A stretch of 64,000 nt of DNA, taken from CAZQRP01 sp964596125. GTDB taxonomy: Bacteria > Chloroflexota > Dehalococcoidia > GIF9 > UBA5629. The stretch lies in NCBI GenBank assembly GCA_964596125.1, contig CAZQRP010000004.1:132849-196848 (forward strand). Reading direction: 5' to 3'. Position numbers and translations under genes: made by a program. The notes below the pieces were generated by a model that was given only the letters and a program-made list of their open reading frames with translations, was not told the DNA's origin and did not search any database. Each line of letters opens with the position of its first letter. Position 1 is the first letter of the stretch. This document shows, piece after piece, positions 51,536 to 59,984 of the stretch.

Positions 51536-51937
51536 CTAATCAATTTGCCAGTCTCTGTAACCTTGCTGGATAAGAGACAGGTATTCCGGTGAAGGTTTTG
51601 TCTCCTGTGATTGCTCACGTTTGATATAGGTCACCGCTTCCACAGGTTCACCATCTTCGGTCCACACAGTTACATTCAGATGGTCATATGTATTCGGGTA
51701 GTCTTCATACCTGTCAAGTCGTTTAAAGTCCGTCTCCGAGATTTCATATACAGCTCCGGCAACCCTTTCGCCCCGAAACGGCTTGATGCTGGCCGCACCT
51801 CCCTTCCACTGCCTCGACCAGCCGGTGAATATTAACCTGTAATTGGGCAATGTAGCGGTGAACTTCGGCCTGCTGTCAGGACAACGCCCAGCCATCTGCT
51901 TCTGGCTGAGATTGGAAGCATAGGCAAAATAATTCAT
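51536..51937 (-). CDS. Gamma-glutamylcyclotransferase-like protein
   Basis: A 133-aa protein of the GGCT/AIG2 family. YFAYASNLSQKQM carries the YxSNL phosphate-like loop, GAVYEISETDFKRLDRYEDY contains the catalytic-type Glu, and YDHLNVTVWTEDGEPVEAVTYI is the usual strand pair. Members release 5-oxoproline from gamma-glutamyl compounds. GGAGGGGGG precedes the ATG. It is a single gene, convergent with the cyclophilins. Confidence 0.85.
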   Translation of the reverse strand: MNYFAYASNLSQKQMAGRCPDSRPKFTATLPNYRLIFTGWSRQWKGGAASIKPFRGERVAGAVYEISETDFKRLDRYEDYPNTYDHLNVTVWTEDGEPVEAVTYIKREQSQETKPSPEYLSLIQQGYRDWQID

Positions 51938-52180
51938 GCTGTTCCCCCCTCCAATACCAACATTTGCTTCACTACTATTTTACCCTTAGTTATTGGTTTA
52001 CAAAAGTTAGCTTTGATAGCTGGTCTATAGATTATACAGGTATGTGCATAAATTCCAACATTTCCGGTAAGACACTCCACTCAGGTTTGAATGATAAGAA
52101 GACGCCTCGATACCGGTGCTGAATGCTGAGCACTGGCTTCAAATTTAACAAACCGTCCCTTAAATGGTATAGTAGGCAGA

Positions 52181-52912
52181 ATGCGGTTTGCGATTCTAGG
52201 CGATATACACGGCAATCTAAGCGCCTTCAAAGCAGTACTTCAGGACATAGACAACAGAGGGAGTTTCGATAAGATTTGGTGCCTGGGTGATATTGTTGGC
52301 TACGGCCCGGACCCTCACGAGTGCATTGAGCTTTTACGTCAATACAACCATATTTGTGTTGCCGGCAATCATGATTGGGCGGCTACAGGTAAGATAGATA
52401 CTTCTGACTTTAATCCCGATGCAGCTCGAGCCTGCCAGTGGACAAGGCAGCAGCTTACCGATGAAGATATAGACTTCCTGCAGAATCTGCCGCTCAGCAT
52501 TAGCGAACATAATTTTACGCTGGTCCACGGCAGCCCGCGGGAACCTATCTGGGAATATCTTCTCTCAATACATGCAGCAGAGGACAACTTTACCTATTTC
52601 CAGACAACATATTGCCTGGTGGGGCATTCGCATGTCCCTCTTATTTTCGAGCATGTTGATAACACGGTTTTCTATCAGGAATTGCCGGATGGAGTCACCC
52701 TGACACTCGGCGAGAATCAGCTAATTATCAATCCCGGTGGTGTGGGACAACCGCGTGACCGTGATCCCCGTGCAAGTTATGCTCTATATGACAGCGAAGT
52801 GAAAGCTGTGTATCATTACCGGGTTGAATACGACATTTTAGCCACGCAGGAGAGGATGCAAAAGGAAGAATTACCCGAGTTTCTGATTTATCGTTTAAGC
52901 TTCGGCATGTAG
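52181..52912 (+). CDS. Metallophosphoesterase (YfcE/MJ0936-like)
   Basis: A 243-aa calcineurin-like phosphoesterase. The motifs occur in order: ILGDIHGNLSAF, CLGDIVGYGPDPHECI, VAGNHDWAA, VHGSPREP and LVGHSHVP, then NPGGVGQPRDRDPRASYAL near the end. All metal ligands are present. It would cleave phosphodiesters or monoesters; the substrate is unknown. The ribosome site is weak. It ends two bases before the SRP RNA promoter -35. Confidence 0.9.
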   Translation: MRFAILGDIHGNLSAFKAVLQDIDNRGSFDKIWCLGDIVGYGPDPHECIELLRQYNHICVAGNHDWAATGKIDTSDFNPDAARACQWTRQQLTDEDIDFLQNLPLSISEHNFTLVHGSPREPIWEYLLSIHAAEDNFTYFQTTYCLVGHSHVPLIFEHVDNTVFYQELPDGVTLTLGENQLIINPGGVGQPRDRDPRASYALYDSEVKAVYHYRVEYDILATQERMQKEELPEFLIYRLSFGM

Positions 52913-52914
52913 CC

Positions 52915-52943
52915 TTGAAACGTTTACTACTACATAGTACTAT
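52915..52943 (+). promoter_or_regulatory. SRP RNA promoter
   Basis: TTGAAA, 17 bases, then TACTAT. The predicted start falls about seven bases after the -10, at 52949-52950, exactly where the closing stem of the RNA begins. Confidence 0.6.
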
Positions 52944-52948
52944 TTAGG

Positions 52949-53220
52949 TGGGTCGTGCTAGACGGGGAACTAGCGGTGCCCTGTACCCGAGATCCGCTAT
53001 AGCGGGGTTGAACTCCGATTCGAGGTCTCTCGTTTTCTGGGTCTACCACAATCAGGCGGTGTTGAGGACCGGGTCTTGCGCGGCGGAGAGCTATGAATCC
53101 CGTCAGGTCTGGAAGGAAGCAGCGGTAAATGGCATTCTTCGGGTGCCGCAAGGCAACCTGGTCTGAGCTGGCTCATTGAGGTAAGCCAGGAGGCAGAATC
53201 GACAGTCGGTGCACGGCCCA
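52949..53220 (+). ncRNA. ffs: Signal recognition particle RNA, large bacterial form
   Basis: About 272 nt. The S-domain loop GTCAGGTCTGGAAGGAAGCA, the binding site for the Ffh protein, is near position 53100. The ends close: bases 52949-52958 (TGGGTCGTGC) pair with 53211-53220 (GCACGGCCCA) with one G-U pair, which fixes both ends. The 5' part has stems and a TGTACCCGAGATCC loop of an Alu domain, so this is the long form seen in Gram-positive bacteria and some other phyla. It targets nascent membrane proteins to the membrane. rsmA follows after 75 bases. Confidence 0.93.
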
Positions 53221-53295
53221 TAAGATATTCTGTTAATAATGCCCGAATAATCCAAAAATCTAGAGCGCTAAATACGGGGAGATGTAAGGCTTTAC

Positions 53296-54165
53296 GTGCC
53301 CAAGGAAGCGAACCTATCCTCAAACGAGGTCAAAAAGCTCCTCCGCCAGTCCGGTCTTAAAGCAAGAAAGGTGCTGGGCCAGCATTTCCTGATCGACAAG
53401 GCAGTACTGGAAACCATTATTACAGCTGCCGAACTTTTGCCCGAAGACAGTGTCATCGAAGTCGGCCCTGGACTGGGCGTGTTGACCGTGGAGCTGGCAA
53501 GACAGGCGGGTCATGTTTTAGCCGTAGAACTGGATACAAAGCTCACTTCATTCCTGAAGCACAGGCTTTCTCACTGGCCCAATGTCACTATCATTAATAC
53601 GGATATACTTAAGACCAGTCCATCACAGCTATTGAAGGGGAGAGCCTCGTACAAGGTTGTGGCAAATCTGCCCTATTATATTACCTCACCGGTATTGCAT
53701 TACTTTATCGAAGCCTCAACAAAACCATTGTTAATGGTAGTTACGGTTCAGAAAGAAGTCGGCGAGGCCATTGTTGCCGGTCCTGGAGAGATGACCGCGC
53801 TGGCCGTCAGCTTACAGGTGTACAGCAAATCGAGGATTGTTGCATTTGTACCGCCACAGAGCTTCTATCCTCCACCGAAGGTTGATTCAGCCGTTGTCCG
53901 CTTTGACCTGCTTCCACAGCCGGCAGTCGAGGTAGCTGATATCCGTAGCTTTCTGGAGTTTGTCAGGTATGGGTTCAGGTCGCCTAGAAAGCAGTTGCGT
54001 AATTCACTGGCGCAGGGACTGAGGTTGAAACCGTCTGAAGCTGCCTCCCTGCTGGCGGAGGCCGGAATAGAATCTGAACGCAGACCTGCGACACTTAACC
54101 TCAAGGAATGGGAAAGCCTGTACCAGATAGCGGCTGCTTCTGGTAAAGCAGGGATGCTATGTTAA
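53296..54165 (+). CDS. rsmA: 16S rRNA (adenine-1518/1519-N6)-dimethyltransferase
   Basis: A 289-aa SAM enzyme (KsgA) that dimethylates two adenines at the end of 16S rRNA. KVLGQHFLIDKAVLETII opens the domain, VIEVGPGLGVLTVELA is the SAM loop, VVANLPYYITSPVLHYFIEA is the catalytic NLPY motif, and FYPPPKVDSAVVRF follows. The C-terminal helical part is complete. It starts with GTG. Its stop lies seven bases inside ispE, so the two are coupled. Confidence 0.97.
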   Translation: MPKEANLSSNEVKKLLRQSGLKARKVLGQHFLIDKAVLETIITAAELLPEDSVIEVGPGLGVLTVELARQAGHVLAVELDTKLTSFLKHRLSHWPNVTIINTDILKTSPSQLLKGRASYKVVANLPYYITSPVLHYFIEASTKPLLMVVTVQKEVGEAIVAGPGEMTALAVSLQVYSKSRIVAFVPPQSFYPPPKVDSAVVRFDLLPQPAVEVADIRSFLEFVRYGFRSPRKQLRNSLAQGLRLKPSEAASLLAEAGIESERRPATLNLKEWESLYQIAAASGKAGMLC

Positions 54166-55019
54166 CTCTCTTAGCTCCGGCCAAGATTAACCTCGTCCTG
54201 GAAGTACTTGGTAAGCGTGATGACGGCTATCACGAGATTCGCAGCCTGGTCCAGACAATCAGTTTGTGCGATACCCTTTCATTTGAACCGGCTGACGGGA
54301 TTTCTCTGGAATGCGATGAGCCTGATTTGCAGACGTCGGATAACCTGGCAATTAAGGCTGCCGAACTGCTTAAAGAGGCAGGGGACTATGCCGGAGGAGC
54401 CAGAATTGGACTTAAGAAACGGATCCCCTGGAGTGCCGGCCTAGGCGGCGGGAGCAGTGATGCGGCTGCTACTTTACTGGCCCTCAATGAACTCTGGAAA
54501 CTAAGATTAAAGCCTCCGGCTTTAGTCGAACTTGCGGCAAAGCTGGGATCAGACGTCCCTTTTTTCATTCACGGTGGCACAGTGCTGATGGAAGGCAGAG
54601 GTGAAAAGGTACTTCCGCTACCAGCCTCACAGCCGTACTGGTTTGTTATATTGGTGCCACCACTGACTGAGATACCCGGCAAGACAAAGCAACTCTATGC
54701 CCGGTTGCAGGGGCATCATTTCACCAAAGGTCAATTCACCGAACGGGCGCTGGAAAGCCTGTCTGAAACCAGCAAAATAGAACATTCACTGCTATTTAAT
54801 GTATTTGATTCTATAGCCATTGACGCCTTTCCAGGTATTAAAGCATATTGGAGGTGTTTTGAGCAGGCCGGTGCCAGAAGTATCCACCTGGCTGGCTCCG
54901 GTCCGGCTCTCTTCGCTCCGGCCGATACCGAGAGCGCAGCAAGAGAGCTACATCAACGCCTTTATAAGCAGGGTAATACCGTATATCTGGTATTTAACAG
55001 CATACCCACGGAGGACTAA
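54159..55019 (+). CDS. ispE: 4-diphosphocytidyl-2-C-methyl-D-erythritol kinase
   Basis: A 286-aa GHMP kinase of the non-mevalonate isoprenoid pathway. LLAPAKINLVLEVLGKRDDG carries the Lys-Asn substrate motif, IPWSAGLGGGSSDAAATLLA is the ATP loop, and LAGSGPALFAP is the third GHMP motif. It phosphorylates the diphosphocytidyl intermediate. It shows that this organism makes isoprenoids by the MEP route, feeding the polyprenyl synthase. The rsmA-ispE pairing is common in bacteria. Confidence 0.96.
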   Translation: MLTLLAPAKINLVLEVLGKRDDGYHEIRSLVQTISLCDTLSFEPADGISLECDEPDLQTSDNLAIKAAELLKEAGDYAGGARIGLKKRIPWSAGLGGGSSDAAATLLALNELWKLRLKPPALVELAAKLGSDVPFFIHGGTVLMEGRGEKVLPLPASQPYWFVILVPPLTEIPGKTKQLYARLQGHHFTKGQFTERALESLSETSKIEHSLLFNVFDSIAIDAFPGIKAYWRCFEQAGARSIHLAGSGPALFAPADTESAARELHQRLYKQGNTVYLVFNSIPTED

Positions 55020-55025
55020 TCAAAA

Positions 55026-55628
55026 GTGGACCACATTCCCCGGCTATGGCCAATAAAAAGGAAGAGGTGGCTTCAGGCTGCGGCCTGGGTCACCAGTATG
55101 ATAGCCCTGACCACTGCTCTCGTCTACCTGATGTGGGTCCTCCAGGGTTCTCTCAAGGCTCCCCTGAAAGAATTTGCAGTGCTTGCCTACGTGATCGTTT
55201 TCGGAGCTACATTCTTGAGCAGTTCCACCATTATATTCCCAGCGCCAGGGGTGGCGATTGTCATTGCCGCAGCTTCCACGTGGAACCCGGCTATTGTGGC
55301 GCTGGTGGCCAGCATTGGTGGTTCTCTTGGCGAGCTTACTGCCTACTACGCCGGTTACCTGGGAAAGAAAATAATCATAGGTGAGCACCGGGTGGGGTAT
55401 TATTGGGCGGAATCATGGATGAACCGCTATGGAGTCTGGGCGGTACTTATTTTTGCTCTTATCCCGATGCTACTTTTCGACTTAGTGGGACTGGTGGCAG
55501 GCGCTTTACGGATGCCGGTCTGGAAATTCTTAATGGCCTGCTGGGGTGGGCGATTACCAAGGTCTTTTGTAGAAGCCTATGTTGGGGCTGGCATTATACC
55601 ACTCATCTTCCCTTCCTGGTTCCTATGA
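55026..55628 (+). CDS. VTT/DedA-like membrane protein
   Basis: A 200-aa membrane protein with a basic N-terminus and about five hydrophobic segments. SSTIIFPAPGVAIVIAAAST and GGSLGELTAYYAGYLGKK resemble the SNARE-associated VTT domain of DedA-type proteins, including the Gly-rich, Glu-containing re-entrant loop and the later Arg-bearing stretch GGRLPRSFVEAYVG. Such proteins move lipids or keep membrane homeostasis. It begins with GTG six bases after ispE and overlaps the convergent nucleotidyltransferase gene by six bases. Confidence 0.75.
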   Translation: MDHIPRLWPIKRKRWLQAAAWVTSMIALTTALVYLMWVLQGSLKAPLKEFAVLAYVIVFGATFLSSSTIIFPAPGVAIVIAAASTWNPAIVALVASIGGSLGELTAYYAGYLGKKIIIGEHRVGYYWAESWMNRYGVWAVLIFALIPMLLFDLVGLVAGALRMPVWKFLMACWGGRLPRSFVEAYVGAGIIPLIFPSWFL

Positions 55629-56876
55629 ACTGCGCTGCCAGCTATAGACCAGTTTCTCCTCGTCTCTACGTGTTTTTACCTCTCTATTGAGTTTTGCTTT
55701 GTACAATGCAGCTAAAGCCTCTCCTAATTCTGGGCCAGGTGGAATGCCCATTACTATCAAGTCATCCCCTGTTAATATCGGTCGTATATAACGCAGTCTG
55801 GCCAGATACGACTGTAGATGCTGCTGTACAACTTTTGACTCTGAAGCCAGCATATTAGCTTGAATGGCCGGGGACATATAATTACATAGTAACTGGTAGA
55901 CATCACTGGGCATTATCTGAAGTGTGTCCAGTCGATGAAGTTGGGCTTTAAGATACAGCGTCTGACGCATTGTCTGGGCCTGCCTTTTAGGAAAGTTAAG
56001 ATGTGAAAGGAATTGCTCGTTTTCCTCCACTGTCAGACTGTATACGAGCAGGCACAGATAAAGGTTAGCAGACTCCCTTCGCCGGTAGAGTTGACGGGCC
56101 CGTTCAAACCTCTCAACGAGCCAATCGTCAGCCCTGAGAGACTGATGTAACTTTGAAAGGGCTCCAACTTCCCGGGCAAGCTTTAAAACAAGCTCGGGGT
56201 ATCCTTCTCTCAGGATCAGCTCCAGTTCATGCCTGATACGATCACCGCTTATCGTATCTATCATGACCGCATCCCGGACAAGTAGTTCAGCAGTAATCGG
56301 CTCCAGGGCGAAGTCCAGCCTTTGTTTGTAGCGAAGGGCGCGAAAGATCCTGGTAGCATCGTCAATAAAACTATCAGGGTGCAAAACACGAACCAGACGG
56401 TGGTCAATGTCTTCCTTACCGTGATAAAGGTCGATTAGCTCTCCGAAACGTTCAGGCGTAAGGCATACTGCCATGGCGTTTATCGAGAAGTCTCTACGCC
56501 GGAGGTCATCGTTGATAGTGCCCGGGCTGACCGTAGGCAGGGCACCCGGCTTTTCATAGCTTTCACGGCGGGCGGTAGCCAGGTCCAGGCTGAAGTCATT
56601 GAAATTGAGCCTGGCAGTCCCGAAGCGGGCGTGAGCTGTCAATTTCACCGGTTCATTCCTGGCAAGCTCCCTGGCCAGCCCGATGGCATCGCCTTCTACT
56701 ACCAGATCGAGATCGAAATTGCCTCGATCCAGAAACAGGTCACGTACCGCTCCACCGACCAGAAACAGGTCCAGCCCAAGCTTACTGGCTTTGATCCCGG
56801 CATCACGTATCAGCGTTAGTACCTGCTGCGGAAGATATTCATTTAACCTGGAGGAAAGATTATCCGGCATCGGCAT
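55623..56876 (-). CDS. CCA tRNA nucleotidyltransferase / poly(A) polymerase family
   Basis: A 417-aa class II nucleotidyltransferase. LFLVGGAVRDLFLDRGNFDL and DLVVEGDAIGLARELA hold the catalytic GGxVRD and DxD motifs, RRRDFSINAMAV is the ribose-contact motif, and DDATRIFRALRYKQRLDFAL is motif D. A helical C-terminal part follows. It either adds CCA to tRNA ends or adds A tails; sequence by eye does not decide. No HD phosphatase motif is obvious. Its ATG has no strong ribosome site. Confidence 0.9.
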   Translation of the reverse strand: MPMPDNLSSRLNEYLPQQVLTLIRDAGIKASKLGLDLFLVGGAVRDLFLDRGNFDLDLVVEGDAIGLARELARNEPVKLTAHARFGTARLNFNDFSLDLATARRESYEKPGALPTVSPGTINDDLRRRDFSINAMAVCLTPERFGELIDLYHGKEDIDHRLVRVLHPDSFIDDATRIFRALRYKQRLDFALEPITAELLVRDAVMIDTISGDRIRHELELILREGYPELVLKLAREVGALSKLHQSLRADDWLVERFERARQLYRRRESANLYLCLLVYSLTVEENEQFLSHLNFPKRQAQTMRQTLYLKAQLHRLDTLQIMPSDVYQLLCNYMSPAIQANMLASESKVVQQHLQSYLARLRYIRPILTGDDLIVMGIPPGPELGEALAALYKAKLNREVKTRRDEEKLVYSWQRSS

Positions 56877-56962
56877 GCTGGTTTTTTTATCAGACTGGGT
56901 AAATTATAACATGCCGTGACGTTAAAACAATCACCGGTTTGCCTTTAGCCGTAGGTACCGCT

Positions 56963-57649
56963 CTAGCCCTTTTTGCTTTTCAACCGTTTTTGAACAGCCT
57001 GGCTGGTAAGCTCCCTGATGGCATCGGAGGCAACCCATCTGGCACTTTTGGAATCCTTTTTTTGTATCTCTCTGGCAGTCTCAACTGCCCTGTTGTTCAG
57101 GGCGAGGTTGCGCTTTCCGATCTGCCTCAAGGCCCAGTTCATAGCTTTCTTAACGAAGTTCCTATCGTCGTGAGCCTCATTCTTTATTACCGGTAGAAAT
57201 GCCAGGAAATTCTCGTCTCCTGCTTTCTTATCATGGACTGCCAGTGCAGCCATCAGTACGAATCCTGCTCTTTTCACAAATTCCTCTTCCCTGTTACTCC
57301 ACTCAACAGCCTTCCGATAGGCAAATGTAGTTTTATCGAAAAGGTTACTGCAACACTGGTCGCACACATCCCACGAATCAAAGTCCTTCACCCAGCGCTC
57401 CATCTGCGCTTCGGTAACCATTCTATAATCATCAACTAATCCTGCAAGTATCCTGGCTTCATGTATACCGGATGCCCAGAGCTGTTGAGCAATGCCATGG
57501 TTTACCCCGATTTCTCCGGCAATCTTTCTCAGGTTGGGTACCGATATGCCGTATGCTTTAGTAGTATCAATCCCATACTTTTTCATGCCCTCTACCGCCA
57601 CAGGATTCGCCATGCTTCCGAACTTTTTAATGATATCATTGTATTCCAT
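56963..57649 (-). CDS. DNA alkylation repair protein (AlkD-like)
   Basis: A 228-aa protein of HEAT-like repeats. YGISVPNLRKIAGEIG, GIHEARILAGLVDDYRMVTE, WVKDFDSWDVCDQCCSNLF and NFVKKAMNWALRQIGKRN appear in the order of AlkD-type DNA glycosylases, which remove alkylated bases. The Trp/Asp pair in DSWDVCDQ is the conserved lesion-side motif. The C-terminus is Lys-rich. It is a single gene and diverges from degV across 258 bases. Confidence 0.88.
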   Translation of the reverse strand: MEYNDIIKKFGSMANPVAVEGMKKYGIDTTKAYGISVPNLRKIAGEIGVNHGIAQQLWASGIHEARILAGLVDDYRMVTEAQMERWVKDFDSWDVCDQCCSNLFDKTTFAYRKAVEWSNREEEFVKRAGFVLMAALAVHDKKAGDENFLAFLPVIKNEAHDDRNFVKKAMNWALRQIGKRNLALNNRAVETAREIQKKDSKSARWVASDAIRELTSQAVQKRLKSKKG

Positions 57650-57877
57650 ATTCTTGCCCTAACCGGTACATATTTTTTTCACTTCAACCGATTAATCCTG
57701 TGCAATTCTACTGTCTACCAAAACAACAGGTCAAGGCCATCGATTTGAAGATCCCGGCAGGGTGCCATACTGTAGCTGGAGCATTTCAACCCCGGATATT
57801 ATGAGGATAGCTACTTGACAATAAGATATATAATTGAGAAAGTCCAAATAAAGGCTTTAAAAATAACAAGGAGGAGG

Positions 57878-57894
57878 GGCTAATTAATTTAGCC
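57878..57894 (+). promoter_or_regulatory. Hairpin between ribosome site and ATG of the DegV gene
   Basis: GGCTAA-TTAAT-TTAGCC is a perfect 6-bp stem. It lies between a very strong Shine-Dalgarno run (GGAGGAGG, from 57870) and the ATG at 57908, which are otherwise too far apart. Folding would bring them about 13 bases apart. Confidence 0.4.
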
Positions 57895-57907
57895 GCTAAA
57901 ACACCAT

Positions 57908-58744
57908 ATGACGGTAAAGATAGTTACAGATAGTGGCTCTGACCTTCCCGCTGAGATCGTACAGGCTCTGGGAATCACCGTTGTGCCGGTATATATTTAT
58001 TTCGGTGAGCAGGCATATCGCGATGAGGTAGATATAAGCCCGGATGAGCTTTACAAAAGACTGGTAGATGGACCGATTCATCCTACCACCACACAGCCCA
58101 TGCCGGTTGACTTTGCCAATGTATACCAGGAACTTTCCGGAGTAACCGATAACATTGTATCCATTCATCTCGGTTCCAAGGTAAGCGGAACCTATAACTC
58201 GGCAGTGCAGGGTAAAGAGATGGTGCAGACAAAGTGCCACATCGAAGTGGTAGACTCATCTAATTTGTCTATGGGTCTGGGACTGATAACCATGGCGGCA
58301 GCCCGGGTTGCCCAGGCCGGAGGCAGTTTAGAACAGGTCATGGAAGAGACAAAGAAAGCCATTGAACAGGTACAAATACTCGGTCTCCTCGATACCCTGA
58401 AATATCTGCTGGCAGGTGGGCGTATTACAAAAGCCAGAGCGACGGTAGGGAGCCTGCTAAAAGTAAAGCCAATGCTCACCCTGCGGGATGGTGAGCTTGT
58501 TCAAGCCAGCCTGGCACGTACCTATCCCAAAGGTCTGGACCGGTTATATGAGTTTGCCAAGAGTGCCTCCAATCTTCAGGAGGTAGCTATCGTTCATAGC
58601 ACCATGCCCGGGGAAGCCGACACGCTTAAGAAACGTATCAGTTCCATCATCTCCGAAGAGAAGATACATCTGGCCAGGTTGGGCGCTGGCCTGGGCGTAC
58701 ACGGCGGTCCCGGCACAATGCTCGTTGCTATCAGATGGACCTGA
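57908..58744 (+). CDS. DegV family lipid-binding protein
   Basis: A 278-aa DegV-fold protein, which binds a fatty acid and in some bacteria presents it to fatty acid kinase. VKIVTDSGSDLPAEIVQALG opens it, PTTTQPMPVDFANVYQELS is the ligand loop, and GLGLITMAAARVAQAGGSLE and LLKVKPMLTLRDGEL follow. An in-frame TAG six codons upstream excludes a longer start. The ribosome site is unusually far away and is separated by a small hairpin. Confidence 0.93.
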   Translation: MTVKIVTDSGSDLPAEIVQALGITVVPVYIYFGEQAYRDEVDISPDELYKRLVDGPIHPTTTQPMPVDFANVYQELSGVTDNIVSIHLGSKVSGTYNSAVQGKEMVQTKCHIEVVDSSNLSMGLGLITMAAARVAQAGGSLEQVMEETKKAIEQVQILGLLDTLKYLLAGGRITKARATVGSLLKVKPMLTLRDGELVQASLARTYPKGLDRLYEFAKSASNLQEVAIVHSTMPGEADTLKKRISSIISEEKIHLARLGAGLGVHGGPGTMLVAIRWT

Positions 58745-58754
58745 TAGATGCCGA

Positions 58755-58796
58755 GTAGCCAGATATGATAAAGGGAGCATCTACCTCTCTGGCTAC
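58755..58796 (+). terminator. Hairpin after the DegV gene
   Basis: GTAGCCAGA and TCTGGCTAC are perfect 9-base arms around a 24-base loop, beginning 10 bases after the degV stop. There is no U-tract, so it could be a terminator of modest strength or an RNA 3'-end protector. Confidence 0.4.
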
Positions 58797-58856
58797 CTGT
58801 ATACTGGCTCACCGATGCTAAGTTGTCTATCTGCGACCAGAAAATTTCTGATTACA

Positions 58857-58884
58857 GCAACTATTATCTTTTGCAAATAGTTGC
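58857..58884. promoter_or_regulatory. Operator-like inverted repeat overlapping the metal-operon -35
   Basis: GCAACTATT and AATAGTTGC are perfect 9-bp arms separated by 10 bases. The right arm covers the first four bases of the -35 hexamer (58881-58886). A second, shorter repeat (ATAGA-TAATTT-TCTAT, 58886-58901) fills the spacer between -35 and -10. Confidence 0.55.
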
Positions 58885-58909
58885 GATAGATAATTTTCTA
58901 TGGTATACT
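58881..58909 (+). promoter_or_regulatory. Promoter of the metal ABC transporter operon
   Basis: TTGCGA, 17 bases, then TATACT. The transcript would begin near 58916, about 195 bases before the ATG of the binding-protein gene. Confidence 0.5.
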
Positions 58910-58936
58910 ATATCTAGCCTAAAGGTATGCGGGTCT

Positions 58937-58978
58937 ATTAAAAGACTGCTTTCATGCTAGAAATGGACCTCTTTTAAT
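58937..58978 (+). promoter_or_regulatory. Leader hairpin of the metal ABC operon
   Basis: ATTAAAAGA and TCTTTTAAT are perfect 9-base arms, with a possible inner stem TTTC/GAAA. GGTC at 58932 and GACC at 58966 could form a competing pair, so two alternative folds are possible. Confidence 0.35.
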
Positions 58979-59054
58979 CTGCGTCTCCAGGTAAAACCCG
59001 ATTTAATTTGAGAAACTGATAAAAAAAGTGCGAACCGATTTTTTATATTAATTA

Positions 59055-59074
59055 TGCAATTAATTGCAATTGCA
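59055..59074. repeat. Two overlapping palindromes before the binding-protein gene
   Basis: TGCAATTAATTGCA (59055-59068) and TGCAATTGCA (59065-59074) are both perfect palindromes and share four bases. They lie about 40 bases before the ATG, inside the transcribed leader. Confidence 0.35.
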
Positions 59075-59110
59075 TTTAGTCGCCTGTTTTCAACGATAGT
59101 TTGGAGAGAA

Positions 59111-59950
59111 ATGGGCAAAATATATAAAATAATTAATAAGCTAGTTATCAGCGTCCTCGTGGTGACGCTGGCTGGTTGCTCGCCGGTAGATACGTCAAAG
59201 CTCAAAGTGGTTACCAGTACTTCTCTTCTTGCTTTCATAGTAGAGCAGACGGGAGGGGACATGGTTGAAGTGGTCAATATAATTCCGCCGGCGCAATGTC
59301 CGGGTCATTTCGATGTAAAGCCCGGCGATGTCCAGAAGCTGTCCGACGCCGACCTCTTTTTCATGCATGGCTGGCAGGGGGAAAAGTTTTCCGATGATTT
59401 AATCGCCTCAGCCAACAATCCGGACCTGACTGCAGTGAAAATTGATATCAAAGGCAACTGGATGACACCGCCGGTACAAATAGAAGCAACCGATACAATC
59501 ACCTCTGACCTGTGCCAGGCTGACAGTGAGAATTGTTCTTCATATCAGGACTCAGCGGCAAAGTATAAAGAGAGCGTTAAGGCTAAGGGAGCTGCGCTGA
59601 AGTCCAAGCTGGAGTCCTATAGTCTTGGGACAATAAATGTAATGTGCGCTGAACAGCAGGCCGGTTTTGTAAAGTGGGTCGGTTTTACCATCGCTGGCAC
59701 CTTTGGTACACCGGACTCGCTCACGCCACAGGTGGTCAAAGAGCTGGTAGATAAAGCTAGAACTGAAAACGTAACCCTGATTATAGATAACCTTCAGAGC
59801 GGGAAAGATGCCGGAGCAGGCATAGCCGAAGAGCTCGGCTGTAAGCGGATTATTCTTTCTAATTTTCCCGGCGGCTTAGACAATACCATGACCTGGGAAA
59901 AGGCCATCGACCGGAACATCGAGTTAATACTGGAGGCAATAGCTAAATAG
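59111..59950 (+). CDS. Metal ABC transporter substrate-binding lipoprotein (ZnuA/TroA-like)
   Basis: A 279-aa extracytoplasmic metal-binding protein. The signal ends in the lipobox VTLAGC. KVVTSTSLLAFIVEQTGGDM opens the domain, CPGHFDVKPGDVQKLSDADL has the first His of the metal site, FFMHGWQGEKF the second, and NVTLIIDNLQSGKDAGAGIA is the C-terminal lobe. The usual His-rich loop is missing. Zinc and manganese are the common ligands; a Cys beside the first His is unusual. I use the ATG with GGAGAG upstream; an in-frame ATG 19 codons earlier would spoil the signal. Confidence 0.85.
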   Translation: MGKIYKIINKLVISVLVVTLAGCSPVDTSKLKVVTSTSLLAFIVEQTGGDMVEVVNIIPPAQCPGHFDVKPGDVQKLSDADLFFMHGWQGEKFSDDLIASANNPDLTAVKIDIKGNWMTPPVQIEATDTITSDLCQADSENCSSYQDSAAKYKESVKAKGAALKSKLESYSLGTINVMCAEQQAGFVKWVGFTIAGTFGTPDSLTPQVVKELVDKARTENVTLIIDNLQSGKDAGAGIAEELGCKRIILSNFPGGLDNTMTWEKAIDRNIELILEAIAK

Positions 59951-59984
59951 CAAGGTACTCCAGAGAAGGGGTAAGAGACAAAAG

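Larger units (their letters stand above)
58745..59110. other. Regulatory region between degV and the metal ABC operon
   Basis: A 366-base gap rich in symmetric elements, listed separately: a terminator-like hairpin after degV, an operator-like repeat overlapping a -35, the promoter, a leader hairpin and paired palindromes near the ribosome site. The leader is about 195 bases long. No protein gene is seen in it. Confidence 0.5.
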
